64,000 nt of DNA from JAJXWB01 sp037044955. Lineage in GTDB: Bacteria; Pseudomonadota; Alphaproteobacteria; Rhizobiales; Beijerinckiaceae. Both the position numbers and the translations under genes were made by a program. The stretch spans positions 186,001-250,000 of the forward strand of contig JBAOHX010000014.1 of the NCBI GenBank assembly GCA_037044955.1, in the 5' to 3' direction. Below, piece by piece: positions 1-8,281 of the stretch. Each line of letters opens with the position of its first letter. The stretch's first letter is position 1. Under the pieces are notes generated by a model. That model was given only the letters and a program-made list of their open reading frames with translations. It did no database searches and was not told the DNA's origin.

Positions 1-1030
1 GCACGTCGAGCGCGCCGCGGAAGATGTACGGGAATCCCAGGACGTTGTTGACCTGGTTCGGATAGTCCGATCGGCCTGTCGCGATGATCGCGTCGGGACG
101 CACGGCGAGCGCGTCCTCCGGCGTGATCTCGGGATCGGGATTGGCCATGGCGAAGATGATCGGATTCGGCGCCATGGTCTGCACCATTTCCTGCGTCAGC
201 GCGCCCTTGGCGGACAGGCCGAAGAAGATGTCGGCGTCCTTCACCGCCTCGGCCAGCGTGCGGCGGTCGGTCTGCACGGCGTAGGCCGATTTCCACTGGT
301 TCATGCCGTCGGTGCGGCCGCGAAAGACGACGCCCTTGGTGTCGACGAGCGTGATGTTTTCTTGCGGCATGCCCATGGCGCGCAGCAGATCGAGACAGGC
401 GATGCCGGCGGCGCCCGCGCCGTTGCAGACCAGCCGCACATCCTTGATGTCGCGGTGGGTCAGGCTCATCGCGTTGATCATGCCGGCGCAGGCGATGATC
501 GCCGTGCCGTGCTGGTCGTCGTGGAAGACCGGAATATCCATCAATTCGCGCAGGCGCTCCTCGATGATGAAGCACTCCGGCGCCTTGATGTCCTCGAGAT
601 TGATGCCGCCGAACGAGGGCCCGAGATATTTGACGGCGTTGATGAACTCGTCCGGATCTTCCGTCGCGACTTCCAGATCGATCGAATCGACGTCGGCGAA
701 GCGCTTGAACAGGACGGACTTGCCTTCCATCACCGGCTTGGACGCGAGCGCGCCGAGATTGCCCAGGCCCAGAATCGCCGTGCCGTTGGTGATGACCGCG
801 ACCAGATTGCCCTTGACCGTGTAGTCGTAGGCGCGCGACGGGTCTTCGGCGATGGCCAGAACCGGCACGGCCACGCCCGGCGAATAGGCGAGCGAGAGGT
901 CGCGCTGCGTCGCCATCGGCTTGGTCGGGGTGATCTGCAATTTTCCCGGCCGGCCCTGCGAATGGAACAGCAGGGCTTCGCGGTCGGTGAAGGTCGGGCG
1001 TTTCGGCTGCTTGGTCTTCTGATCGGACAT
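1..1030 (-). CDS. maeB: NADP-dependent malic enzyme (maeB-type), N-terminal part, truncated by window edge
   Basis: Oxidative decarboxylation of malate to pyruvate, making NADPH in the cytosol. Read from the ATG at 1030, the first 343 codons give an unbroken malic-enzyme domain: an SLAYSPGVA motif near the N-terminus, GNLVAVITNGTAILGLG, the Lys/Asp-containing FHDDQHGTA segment, and a Rossmann nucleotide site LVCNGAGAAG. It leaves the window before any C-terminal phosphotransacetylase-like domain, so whether it is the long MaeB form (about 750 aa) cannot be seen; MaeB-type is inferred from similarity to the alphaproteobacterial proteins. Malic enzyme close to mutS is an arrangement I know from Hyphomicrobiales. 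Confidence 0.93.
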   Translation of the reverse strand, partial: MSDQKTKQPKRPTFTDREALLFHSQGRPGKLQITPTKPMATQRDLSLAYSPGVAVPVLAIAEDPSRAYDYTVKGNLVAVITNGTAILGLGNLGALASKPVMEGKSVLFKRFADVDSIDLEVATEDPDEFINAVKYLGPSFGGINLEDIKAPECFIIEERLRELMDIPVFHDDQHGTAIIACAGMINAMSLTHRDIKDVRLVCNGAGAAGIACLDLLRAMGMPQENITLVDTKGVVFRGRTDGMNQWKSAYAVQTDRRTLAEAVKDADIFFGLSAKGALTQEMVQTMAPNPIIFAMANPDPEITPEDALAVRPDAIIATGRSDYPNQVNNVLGFPYIFRGALDV

Positions 1031-1139
1031 TTTTGGCTCGGACTGGCGGGTTTCCGCGGGAGGGCGGACCATAAACGGCGCCCTCCCGCCCCACAAGGCG
1101 CGGGAGGCGGTCCGTTCGTCTTAGGATTAAGGCAAGCGG

Positions 1140-1682
1140 CTAGCGCGGCGCGGTCTCGTCCAGCGTCAATTGCATGAGCAGAAGGTCCAGCCAGCGGCCG
1201 AACTTGGTCCCGACCTGCGGCAAGCGGCCGGCTTCGCGAAATCCCAGATTTGCGTGCAGGCGGATGGAGCCGCGATTCTCGGCCTCGATGCCGGCTATCA
1301 TGACATGAAGGCCGCCGGCGCGCGCTCGCGCGATCAGCGCCTCCATGAGCGCGCGTCCAATGCCGCCGCCCTGATTTGCCTCGGCCACATAGACGGAATT
1401 CTCGACCGAGAACCGATAGCCGTCGAAGGCGCGAAACGGTCCGTAGCTCGCGTAGCCGACGACGCTCCCGTCGCGTTCGGCGACGAGCACGGGAAATCCC
1501 GCCGATTGGCGATCCGCGAGCCATGCGGCGCGATTGGCCTCGTCGACCTCCATGTCGTTCCAGATGGCGGTGGTGGCGCGCACGGCGTGGTTGTAGATCG
1601 CCGCGATCGCCTGGGCATCCTCGAGATTTGCGTCGCGAATTCGCACGCTCGCTCCTTTCTCCGCACGTTTCATCGCTTGCAT
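1140..1682 (-). CDS. GNAT N-acetyltransferase, phosphinothricin acetyltransferase-like
   Basis: 180-residue single-domain acetyltransferase. The acetyl-CoA loop is visible as NQGGGIGRALMEAL around residues 103-116, followed by the conserved N-R-S-I-x-L-H-x-x-L-G-F block typical of the PAT/Bar/YncA subgroup, which acetylates small amines or amino-acid analogues such as methionine sulfone or phosphinothricin. The substrate here is unknown. The start may be the ATG at 1682 or at 1673. It is divergent from the XRE-cupin gene, with only 28 bp between the start codons, and those 28 bp hold part of a repeated operator, so the regulator probably also controls this gene. Confidence 0.85.
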   Translation of the reverse strand: MQAMKRAEKGASVRIRDANLEDAQAIAAIYNHAVRATTAIWNDMEVDEANRAAWLADRQSAGFPVLVAERDGSVVGYASYGPFRAFDGYRFSVENSVYVAEANQGGGIGRALMEALIARARAGGLHVMIAGIEAENRGSIRLHANLGFREAGRLPQVGTKFGRWLDLLLMQLTLDETAPR

Positions 1683-1691
1683 GGCGACGAT

Positions 1692-1728
1692 TGTCTACTA
1701 TAATGGATAAATGTCAACTATAATAGAC
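1692..1728. promoter_or_regulatory. Candidate operator of the XRE-cupin regulator: two direct repeats 20 bp apart
   Basis: TGTCTACTATAATGGA (1692-1707) and TGTCAACTATAATAGA (1712-1727) match at 14 of 16 positions with a 20-bp period, about two helical turns. Each copy is itself an imperfect dyad around TATA. The second copy overlaps the start codon at 1711. The tract is AT-rich inside 68% GC DNA. The geometry fits cooperative binding by a HTH_3 regulator that represses itself and the divergent GNAT gene. Binding is inferred. Confidence 0.6.
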
Positions 1729-2277
1729 GATACCCTCTCCGCCATCGCGCGGCGGATCAGGCTCGAGCGCGAAGCGAAGGGCTGGGCCCTGTCCGATCTT
1801 GCGGCGCGTTCCGGCGTCTCGAAAGCGGCGATCAGCCGGATCGAGCGCGGCGAAATGAGCCCGACCGCCGCCGTGCTGGTTCGTCTGGCCACCGCTTTCG
1901 ACCTGACCCTCGCAGGGCTGCTCGCCCGCGCGGAAGCGGCGGGCGACCGGCTGTCGCGCGCCGGCGGCCAGCCCGCCTGGCGCGATCCGGCGACGGGCTA
2001 CCTCCGCAGACAGATCTATGCGCGGCCCGATCATCCGGTCGAGCTGGTTCACGTCGAATTGCCGCCCGGCGCGCGTGTCGACCTGCCTTCGTCCTCCTAC
2101 ATGCGCATCCGCCAGCTCGTCTGGGCGCAGACCGGAGCCCTCACCTTGATCGAGGGCGACGAAAGACACGTGTTGCGCGCCGGCGATTGCCTCGGTTTCG
2201 GACCGCCGTCGGACGTGACATTCGCGAACGAGACGAACCGCACCTGCTCCTACGTCGTCGCCCTGTCGCGGACATGA
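1711..2277 (+). CDS. XRE-family transcriptional regulator with C-terminal cupin domain
   Basis: 188 residues. The N-terminal HTH_3 domain lies at about residues 9-65 (LSDLAARSGVSKAAISRIE as recognition region) and a cupin_2-like sensor at about 110-185 (GDERHVLRAGDCLGF). This architecture is typical of small-molecule-responsive regulators placed beside acetyltransferases or exporters. The ATG at 1711 lies inside a repeated AT-rich operator-like sequence, suggesting autoregulation. The stop codon overlaps the next start (ATGA), so it is translationally coupled to the downstream GNAT gene. The ligand cannot be deduced. Confidence 0.9.
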   Translation: MSTIIDDTLSAIARRIRLEREAKGWALSDLAARSGVSKAAISRIERGEMSPTAAVLVRLATAFDLTLAGLLARAEAAGDRLSRAGGQPAWRDPATGYLRRQIYARPDHPVELVHVELPPGARVDLPSSSYMRIRQLVWAQTGALTLIEGDERHVLRAGDCLGFGPPSDVTFANETNRTCSYVVALSRT

Positions 2278-2804
2278 CGACGTTCCGACCCGAAATCCGG
2301 CCGCTTGCCGCTTCGACGGAAACGATCGACGCATTGGCGGCCTTGCTGGCGGCGACAGTCGCCGGCGGCGGTTCGGTCGGGTTCATGCATCCGCTGAGCC
2401 TCGCTGACGCGCGCGCGTTCTGGACGCAATCGCTGGAGGCGGCGGCGCGCGGCGAAAGGATCGTGCTGGGCGCCTATGCCGGCGGCGCGCTCGCCGGGAC
2501 GGCGACCCTGATCCTCTCGTGCCCGCCGAACCAGCCGCATCGCGCGGAGATCGCCAAGATGATGACGGCGGGCGCCCATCGCGGGCGCGGCGTCGCGGCG
2601 GCCCTGCTGCGCCGGGCCGAAGCCGAGGCCGGCGCCCGCGGCAAGACCCTGCTCACCCTCGACACCGCCGCAGAGGAAGGCGCGGCGGGGCTCTACGGCA
2701 AGCTCGGCTACGTCAGGGCCGGCGAAATCCCCGGCTATGCGCTCAAGCCCCACGGCGGCCTCACCGCGACAATCGTTTTCTGGAAGAAGATTCCGTCCAA
2801 ATAG
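2274..2804 (+). CDS. GNAT N-acetyltransferase, coupled to the XRE-cupin regulator
   Basis: 176 residues from the ATG at 2274, which overlaps the regulator stop by 4 bp. An earlier in-frame start would read back through the regulator gene and is rejected. The acetyl-CoA binding signature is AHRGRGVAAALLRRAEAEA near residues 100-118, followed by LDT...GLYGKLGY. With the divergent GNAT at 1140-1682, one regulator is flanked by two acetyltransferases, which suggests a detoxification or modification module. Substrate unknown. Confidence 0.88.
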   Translation: MTTFRPEIRPLAASTETIDALAALLAATVAGGGSVGFMHPLSLADARAFWTQSLEAAARGERIVLGAYAGGALAGTATLILSCPPNQPHRAEIAKMMTAGAHRGRGVAAALLRRAEAEAGARGKTLLTLDTAAEEGAAGLYGKLGYVRAGEIPGYALKPHGGLTATIVFWKKIPSK

Positions 2805-2867
2805 GCAGTGGATCGCGGCCTGCGCGCCCTCGCCCCGGCGCCCGCCTGCTGCTAGCGTCCGGCCGCC

Positions 2868-5566
2868 ATGGACCGCCCCGTCGACGACAAACCCAGACCC
2901 GCGGCCGGCGAGAAGCCCTCGCCGATGATGGCGCAATATCTCGAAATCAAGACGGCCAATCCGGACTGCCTGCTGTTCTACCGGATGGGCGATTTCTACG
3001 AGCTCTTCTTCGAGGACGCCGAAATCGCCTCGCGCGCGCTCGGCATCGTCCTGACCAAGCGCGGCAAGCATCAGGGCGAGGACATTCCGATGTGCGGCGT
3101 GCCGGTCGAGCGCGCCGACGATTATCTGCAGCGCCTGATCGCGCTTCAGCATCGCGTCGCCGTCTGCGAGCAGCTCGAAGATCCCGCCGAAGCGCGCAAG
3201 CGCGGCTCGAAATCCGTCGTGCGGCGCGATGTCGTGCGGCTGGTGACGCCGGGCACGATCACCGAGGAGCGGCTGCTCGAGCCCGGCCGCGCGCATCTGC
3301 TGGTCGCGGTTTCGCGCTCGCGCGCCTCCGACGCGGACGACCGGTTCGGGCTGGCGGCTGTCGATATTTCGACGGGCGCCTTTTCCGTCTGCGAGACGCC
3401 GCTCGCCGGCCTCGGATCGGCGCTGGCGCGGCTGGAGCCGCGCGAGATCGTCGCCGCCGACGCGCTTCTCGGCGATCCCGCCGTGGGGCGCATTCTCGAG
3501 GACGCGCGCACGCCGCTCGCGCCTGTGGGACGCGAGGCGGGCGACGGCGCTTCCGCCGAGCGGCGGCTCTGCGATTTCTTTTCTGTCGCGACCATCGACG
3601 GTTTCGGCGGTCTTTCGCGCGCCGAGGTCGGGGCGGCGGCGACCGTCATTCTCTACATCGAGAAGACGCAGCTCGGCGCGCGGCCCACCCTTGCCCTGCC
3701 GCGCCGCGAGGCGCGCGGCGCGACGCTCGAGATCGACGCGGCGACGCGCGCCAATCTCGAATTGACCCGCACGCTCGGCGGCGCGCGCGAGGGATCGCTG
3801 CTGGCGGCCATCGACCGCACCGCGACGCCGGCCGGCGCGCGGCTTTTGGCCGAGCGGCTTGCCGCGCCGCTGACCGACGCGGCGGCCATCCAGCGGCGGC
3901 TCGACGCCGTCGGCTTTCTGATCGACGACGCCGCCTTGCGCGGGAGCCTTGCGCGCGCAATTGCGCGGCGCGCCGGATTTCGCGCGCGCCCTGTCGCGGC
4001 TCGCGCTCGGGCGCGGCGGCCCGCGCGATCTCGCCGCCCTGCGCGACGGCGTGCTCAGCGCAGCCGCGCATCGGCCTGCGGATCGCCGATGCGCCTGGCC
4101 TGCCGGCGGAACTCGCCGCGCTCGCGCCCGAGATGACAGCGCCGCCACAGGACTTGTCTCGGAACCTCCGCGCCGCGCTCGCCGACGACGCGCCGCTCGA
4201 CAAGCGCGATGGAGGCTTCGTCGCTGCGGGATACGATCAGGCGCTCGACGAGACGCGCGCGATGCGCGACGAGAGCCGACGGCTCGTCGCCGCGCTGCAG
4301 ACCAAATATTGCGATCTTGCCGAAACGAAGCAGCTCAGGATCAAGCACAACAATTTTCTCGGCTTCTTTCTCGAAGTCAGCCAGGCGCAGGGCGAGAAGC
4401 TGCTGAAGGAGCCGTACAACGCGACCTTCATCCATCGACAGACCATGGCCGGCGCCATGCGCTTCTCGACGACGGAGCTCGCCGAATTCGAGCAGAAGAT
4501 CGCGTCGGCCGCGGATCGCGCGCTGGCGATGGAGCTTGCGCATTTCGAGACGCTCGCGGGCGAAGTTCTCGACGCCGGCGAGCAAATCAAGCGTGCGGCC
4601 GAAGCGCTGGCCGCGCTCGATGTTTCGGCTGCGCTGGCGGAGCTTGCCGACGCGCTCGGCTGGACGCGGCCGAAAGTCGACAATTCGCTCGCCTTCGAGA
4701 TCGTCGGCGGGCGGCATCCCGTGGTCGAGGCCGCCCTGAAGGCGCGCGGCGAAGCCTTCACCGCCAACGATTGCGATCTCTCGGGCGCGAAAGCCGGCGC
4801 CATCGCCGTCGTCACCGGCCCGAACATGGCGGGCAAATCGACTTACCTGCGCCAGAACGCGCTGATCGCGGCGCTGGCGCAGACGGGCGCCTTCGTGCCG
4901 GCGGCGAAGGCGCATATCGGCATCGTCGACCGCCTGTTTTCGCGCGTCGGCGCTTCCGACGATCTCGCCCGCGGGCGCTCGACCTTCATGGTGGAGATGG
5001 TCGAGACTGCCGCCATCCTCAACCAGGCGACGGAGCGCTCGCTCGTCATTCTCGACGAGATCGGGCGCGGCACGGCGACCTTCGACGGGCTCTCCATCGC
5101 CTGGGCCGCCATGGAGCACCTGCACGATTCCAATCGCTCGCGCGCGCTGTTCGCCACGCATTTCCACGAGCTGACGCAGCTCGGGCAGCGGCTGAAGAGG
5201 TTGAAGAACCTCACCATGCGCGTCGCCGACTGGAACGGCGAGGTGGTGTTCCTGCACGAAGTGATTTCCGGCGCGGCCGACCGCAGCTACGGCATCCAGG
5301 TGGCGAAACTCGCGGGGTTGCCGGGCAGCGTGGTCGAGCGCGCGAAACACATTCTCGCCGAACTCGAGGCGAGCGACCGGCGCGCGCCGGTGGAAAGGCT
5401 CATCGCCGACCTGCCCCTGTTTTCGGCGCGGCCCGCGCCGCCGCCGAAGGTGGAGGCGAAGAAGGACGCATTGCGCGAAAAACTGGCCGGCATCGACCCC
5501 GACGAACTCTCGCCGCGCGACGCGCTCGCGGCGCTCTACGAGTTGCGCCGGCTGGCCAAGGACTAA
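2868..5566 (+). pseudogene. mutS: DNA mismatch repair protein MutS, reading frame broken by two +1 shifts
   Basis: MutS binds mismatches and small loops and starts methyl-independent repair with MutL. Frame 1 (2868 to about 3947) holds the mismatch-recognition domain with YRMGDFYELFFEDA and the connector and core start. After an extra T at 3949-3950 the core continues one frame on (RAQLRGAPDFARALSRL). A second extra base at about 4063-4069 moves to the third frame, which carries the clamp, Walker A GPNMAGKSTYLRQ, Walker B VILDEIGRG, and the FATHFHEL motif, to a stop at 5564-5566. All domains are present and full length once the two bases are removed. The two shifts lie 115 bp apart in otherwise conserved sequence, so assembly error is likely; if real, mismatch repair would be lost. 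Confidence 0.9.
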
Positions 5567-5591
5567 AGGCCTCGCCGCCAAAGAGCAGACC

Positions 5592-6344
5592 TCACGCCGC
5601 CGCCCTGTTCTCCCCGCGCAACAAATCCGCGAAAGCCGGATAGCTTTCCGACAATTCCTCCGTCACGCGCCCGCGCAGCAATGCGAGGTTGTCGGCGCTC
5701 GGCGCCTTCGTCTCGGGAACCACGGCCGGCTCGTCGTAGTCGAAGCCGGTCGCCGCGCGCACGTCGGCCGCCGTGTAGCCGTGGTGCACGCTGCGCAGCG
5801 TGAAGCGCTTCTTCTCCTTGTCGAAGTCGAACAGCGCCATGCCGGTCAACAACGCATGCGGGCCGCCCGGCCGCACGATGCCCTCGCTCACGCCGGGCGC
5901 GCTCACATAGTCCACCTTCGGCACGAAGACGCGCGGGCTGTGTTCCTCGCGGAACAGGATCACGCGCGGCACGAGGTAGTACATGAAGGCCGAGCCGAAG
6001 CAGCCGGGCCAGCGGACCTCCGTCTGCGGATAATCGCCCGTGCCGACGAGATTGATGTTGGCCTCGCCATCGATCTGCCCGCCGCCGAGAAAGAAGGCGT
6101 CGACGCGGCCTTGCGCGGTACAGTCGAACAATTCGACGCCGCCGTTGGTGAAGAAATTGTGCTCCTCCGAGCCGAGGATCGAAATGCGCACGCGCTCGCG
6201 CCCGGCGACCTCGTTTCTCGCGCGCAACAGCATGGCGCCTGCGGCCGGCATGGGCGAGGACGCGCCGACCGCCACATGGCGGATGCCGTCGAGCAGATCG
6301 GCGATGGTGGCGATGATGAGTTCGCGGTTCGAATAGCCGGGCAT
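5592..6344 (-). CDS. CoA-transferase family beta subunit (IpdB-like)
   Basis: 250 residues, start ATG at 6344 directly abutting the alpha-subunit stop (TGATG overlap). Class I CoA-transferase fold. Blocks such as GQIDGEANINLVGTGDY and VPRVILFREEHSPRVFV resemble, from memory, IpdB-type proteins rather than acetoacetate:succinyl CoA-transferases. The canonical S-E-N-G active-site motif of SCOT beta subunits is not evident, which in IpdAB fits a CoA-dependent ring-opening hydrolase rather than a transferase. Forms a heteromer with the upstream alpha subunit. Substrate unknown; an IpdB role is an analogy only. Confidence 0.8.
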   Translation of the reverse strand: MPGYSNRELIIATIADLLDGIRHVAVGASSPMPAAGAMLLRARNEVAGRERVRISILGSEEHNFFTNGGVELFDCTAQGRVDAFFLGGGQIDGEANINLVGTGDYPQTEVRWPGCFGSAFMYYLVPRVILFREEHSPRVFVPKVDYVSAPGVSEGIVRPGGPHALLTGMALFDFDKEKKRFTLRSVHHGYTAADVRAATGFDYDEPAVVPETKAPSADNLALLRGRVTEELSESYPAFADLLRGENRAAA

Positions 6345-7165
6345 CACGCGGCCTCGCGCAGGCGACGGGCGAAACCGTCCATGTAGGCGGCGAAGCCTTC
6401 CGGCGTGCGCGCCATCGCGGCGTAGCGGGCGACCTCGGCCGTGTCGACGCCGTATTCGCCCCACAGCGGCAGCGGCCAGGCGCCGCGCGGCGCGACCGCG
6501 ATCTTCGTCACATAGAGCGCCGGCAGGACGCCGGCGGCGGAATCCTCGGTCTTCAGCAGCGATTCCTCGCTGATGCGCTCGACCGTGACGATGGTCGCCT
6601 TCGAGGCCTGCGCCATGGTCAGCAATTCGCGGCGCCGGCCGATGCGCACATTGCCGAAGCGGTCGGCTTCCGGCGCATGGAAGATCGAAACGTCCGGCTG
6701 GATCGCCGGCACGACGATGATCGGGTCTTCGTCTTCGGCGAAGGGATTCTGGATCGTCTTCCAGTCGGTGCGTGTCTTCAGCAGGTCCGAACCGATGATG
6801 CCGCGGATGGGCAGGAACGGCACGCCCTTCTGCGATGCGATCAGGCCGGAATGCACGGCCGGGCAGGTCGCGTCCATCAGCTTGAACGCGCCCTTGCGCA
6901 CCGCGTCCTGAAAGCGCGGCGCGCCGCCGGCCTCGCCCAAGGTCACGGCGCTCGTCTCCAGCGTGCCGACCAGACCCTCGCCGATCAGCAGGTCGCCCTG
7001 CATGCCCGTCACCGGCACGCAGACGACGTGAAGGTTCGTCGGCCGGTTGGCGATGATGGCGGCGGTCGCGCTCATCGCCACGCCGCAATAATCCGCGGGC
7101 ACGGCGAGCTTGCAGCCGGGCTTGACCTCGGCGGCGAGCTCTTCGAGCGAAACGATCTCTCCCAT
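6344..7165 (-). CDS. CoA-transferase family alpha subunit (IpdA-like)
   Basis: 273 residues, start ATG at 7165 (MGEIVSLEELAAEVKPG); upstream in-frame codons run into a palindromic repeat and are rejected. Contains the class I alpha-subunit block VPFLPIRGIIGSDLL and HAPEADRFGNVRIG. First gene of the two-gene operon with the beta subunit. The pair probably acts on a CoA ester in the cytosol; together with the flavin oxidoreductase, SDR and crotonase genes further along it recalls the set used for steroid ring C/D opening, but no steroid-specific gene is in view. Confidence 0.8.
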   Translation of the reverse strand: MGEIVSLEELAAEVKPGCKLAVPADYCGVAMSATAAIIANRPTNLHVVCVPVTGMQGDLLIGEGLVGTLETSAVTLGEAGGAPRFQDAVRKGAFKLMDATCPAVHSGLIASQKGVPFLPIRGIIGSDLLKTRTDWKTIQNPFAEDEDPIIVVPAIQPDVSIFHAPEADRFGNVRIGRRRELLTMAQASKATIVTVERISEESLLKTEDSAAGVLPALYVTKIAVAPRGAWPLPLWGEYGVDTAEVARYAAMARTPEGFAAYMDGFARRLREAA

Positions 7166-7280
7166 GGCCTTCTCCCTTTGGCCGCGATGATTTCGCGCGG
7201 CAGGGCCAGGGTCAAGCGCGCGGGACGCGGGGCGGGTTTGCGGGAACAGGGGGCAGCGCGTCCATAGCTCGGGATCGGCC

Positions 7281-7309
7281 GTCATCGCCGGGCTTGTCCC
7301 GGCCATGAC
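7281..7309. repeat. Palindromic repeat, family A (CCGGGCTTGTCCCGG core)
   Basis: GTCAT followed by GCCGGG-CTTGT-CCCGGC and ATGAC. The same core recurs at 7776-7810, 8129-8163 and 8232-8252, so four copies lie within 1 kb. Confidence 0.8.
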
Positions 7310-7367
7310 GCGGAATGTGCGCCGACATTCCCGCGCCTTGCGGCCGGGTCATGCGCAATCGAGGGCC

Positions 7368-7418
7368 GGGACTGATGTCGCCGGTATGTTAGTTTTGTGT
7401 GCCGGCGACATCAGTCCC
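7368..7418. repeat. Perfect 17-bp inverted repeat with 17-nt loop
   Basis: Arm GGGACTGATGTCGCCGG (7368-7384) and its exact reverse complement (7402-7418), with a T/G-rich 17-nt loop. No T-run follows, so it is a poor intrinsic terminator. It could be a structured RNA, a protein site or the relic of a mobile element. Confidence 0.7.
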
Positions 7419-7775
7419 GACGCGACGACTTTTGGGCCTTGCCACCGCTCGGATCGTCTTCCGCTTGCTTTGGCGGACTTGCGCCCGCTACTCGTCTGAA
7501 AAGACGTCGTGCGACCTATCGCGTCCCGGTCGTTGTGCCGGGCGGGCAGAGTAGGGAAGCCCGCGCTCGAAGAGGCTTGCTGTCCCGCGAAGGCCCTCCC
7601 GGGACGCGCGGCCCGGTCAGCCGCGCGGCGCAGGCGCCGCTCCCCGTCCACACATCAAGACCGCTCCGGATGCATCCTCGGCGGACAGGGATTGGAGGAA
7701 TATAATCATATTATAGGGAGTGTCAAGGCACGGGGCGCGACGTCCCCAGGGCGGAGAGCTGACGCATCCGTGAGT

Positions 7776-7810
7776 GCGTCATGGCCGGGCTTGTCCCGGC
7801 CATCCACGCC
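7776..7810. repeat. Left 35-bp inverted repeat flanking the GIY-YIG gene
   Basis: The 35 bases are the exact reverse complement of 8129-8163. The unit contains the family A palindrome core plus an asymmetric tail (ATCCACGCC) pointing towards the nuclease gene. Confidence 0.85.
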
Positions 7811-7827
7811 GAGCCGAGCAGCCAACG

Positions 7828-8113
7828 TCAAGCCAAGTCCTGGTAGAGATCACGCCACCCGGATTCGAGTCGAGGATGAGTCTCACTTTCCACGCGCGCC
7901 GCCAGTGTTTCAGGTTCGACTCGCGCTGGATCGCGTCTCGAATGTCGTCGTAGCGTTCGAAGTAGACAAGCCGCTTCAGTCCGTAACGCTTCGTGAAGCC
8001 CTTGATCAGGCCTTCGCGATGTTCATAGGCGCGACGGAGCGGTCGGACGTGACGCCGACGTAGAGCACGCCGTTGACGTAGTTCGTCATGATGTAGACCC
8101 AGCTGCCCCGCAT
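7828..8113 (-). pseudogene. GIY-YIG (URI-domain) endonuclease, about 95 aa, two -1 frameshifts
   Basis: From the ATG at 8113 the protein opens with WVYIMTNYVNGVLYVGVTSD, the GIY-YIG core seen here as VYI...LYVG. It continues in a second frame with RRAYEHREGLIKGFTKRYG, then KRLVYFERYDD and AIQRESNLKHWRRAWKVRLI, and returns to an end W-R-D-L-Y-Q-D-L-A-stop at 7828. Frame breaks lie near 8030-8046 and at the CCC at 7858-7860. The stand-alone COG2827 domain, Arg and Glu of the nuclease site included, is recognisable. The gene sits exactly between two 35-bp inverted repeats. It is either a decayed copy or misassembled. Confidence 0.75.
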
Positions 8114-8128
8114 GATCTGATGCTGCCC

Positions 8129-8163
8129 GGCGTGGATGGCCGGGACAAGCCCGGCCATGACGC
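8129..8163. repeat. Right 35-bp inverted repeat flanking the GIY-YIG gene
   Basis: Exact reverse complement of 7776-7810. Translated across this repeat, the upstream sequence gives the MAGLVPAIHA string familiar from misannotated ORFs in Hyphomicrobiales repeats. Confidence 0.85.
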
Positions 8164-8223
8164 GGAGAGGATACTGTCCGCAACCGGTCGATAGCCGAAC
8201 TTCAAAACAGCGCCTGACCAACG

Positions 8224-8252
8224 AAACAAAACGGCCGGGACAAGCCCGGCCG
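8224..8252 (-). terminator. Intrinsic terminator of infC, built from a family A palindrome
   Basis: On the minus strand: stem CGGCCGGG, loop CTTGT, stem CCCGGCCG, then TTTTGTTT. It lies 30 bp beyond the infC stop. The stem is the same core as the dispersed repeats nearby, so a repeat copy may have been adopted as terminator. Confidence 0.7.
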
Positions 8253-8281
8253 CATGCATCCCCAAATACAGCAGTACGCGC

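Larger units (their letters stand above)
7166..7775. other. Gene-poor intergenic region with palindromes
   Basis: No convincing coding sequence. It holds one copy of the CCGGGCTTGTCCCGG palindrome (7281-7309), a perfect 17-bp stem (7368-7418), a short AT dyad TATAATcatATTATA (7701-7715) and GC-rich sequence whose open frames have arginine/serine-rich, uninformative translations. It lies upstream of the CoA-transferase operon, so that promoter should be near 7170-7280. Confidence 0.6.

Noticed and set aside
2250..4148. 632-codon open frame on the minus strand opposite mutS
   Set aside because: Arg/Ala-rich translation without motifs, mirror of the mutS codon bias in GC-rich DNA.
5592..7165. 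Acetoacetate:succinyl-CoA transferase (ScoAB)
   Set aside because: Subunit motifs, notably the lack of an S-E-N-G site, fit the IpdAB-like group better.
7349..7651. 100-codon minus-strand frame in the gene-poor region
   Set aside because: Overlaps the 17-bp stem and has low-information composition; resembles repeat-derived spurious ORFs.
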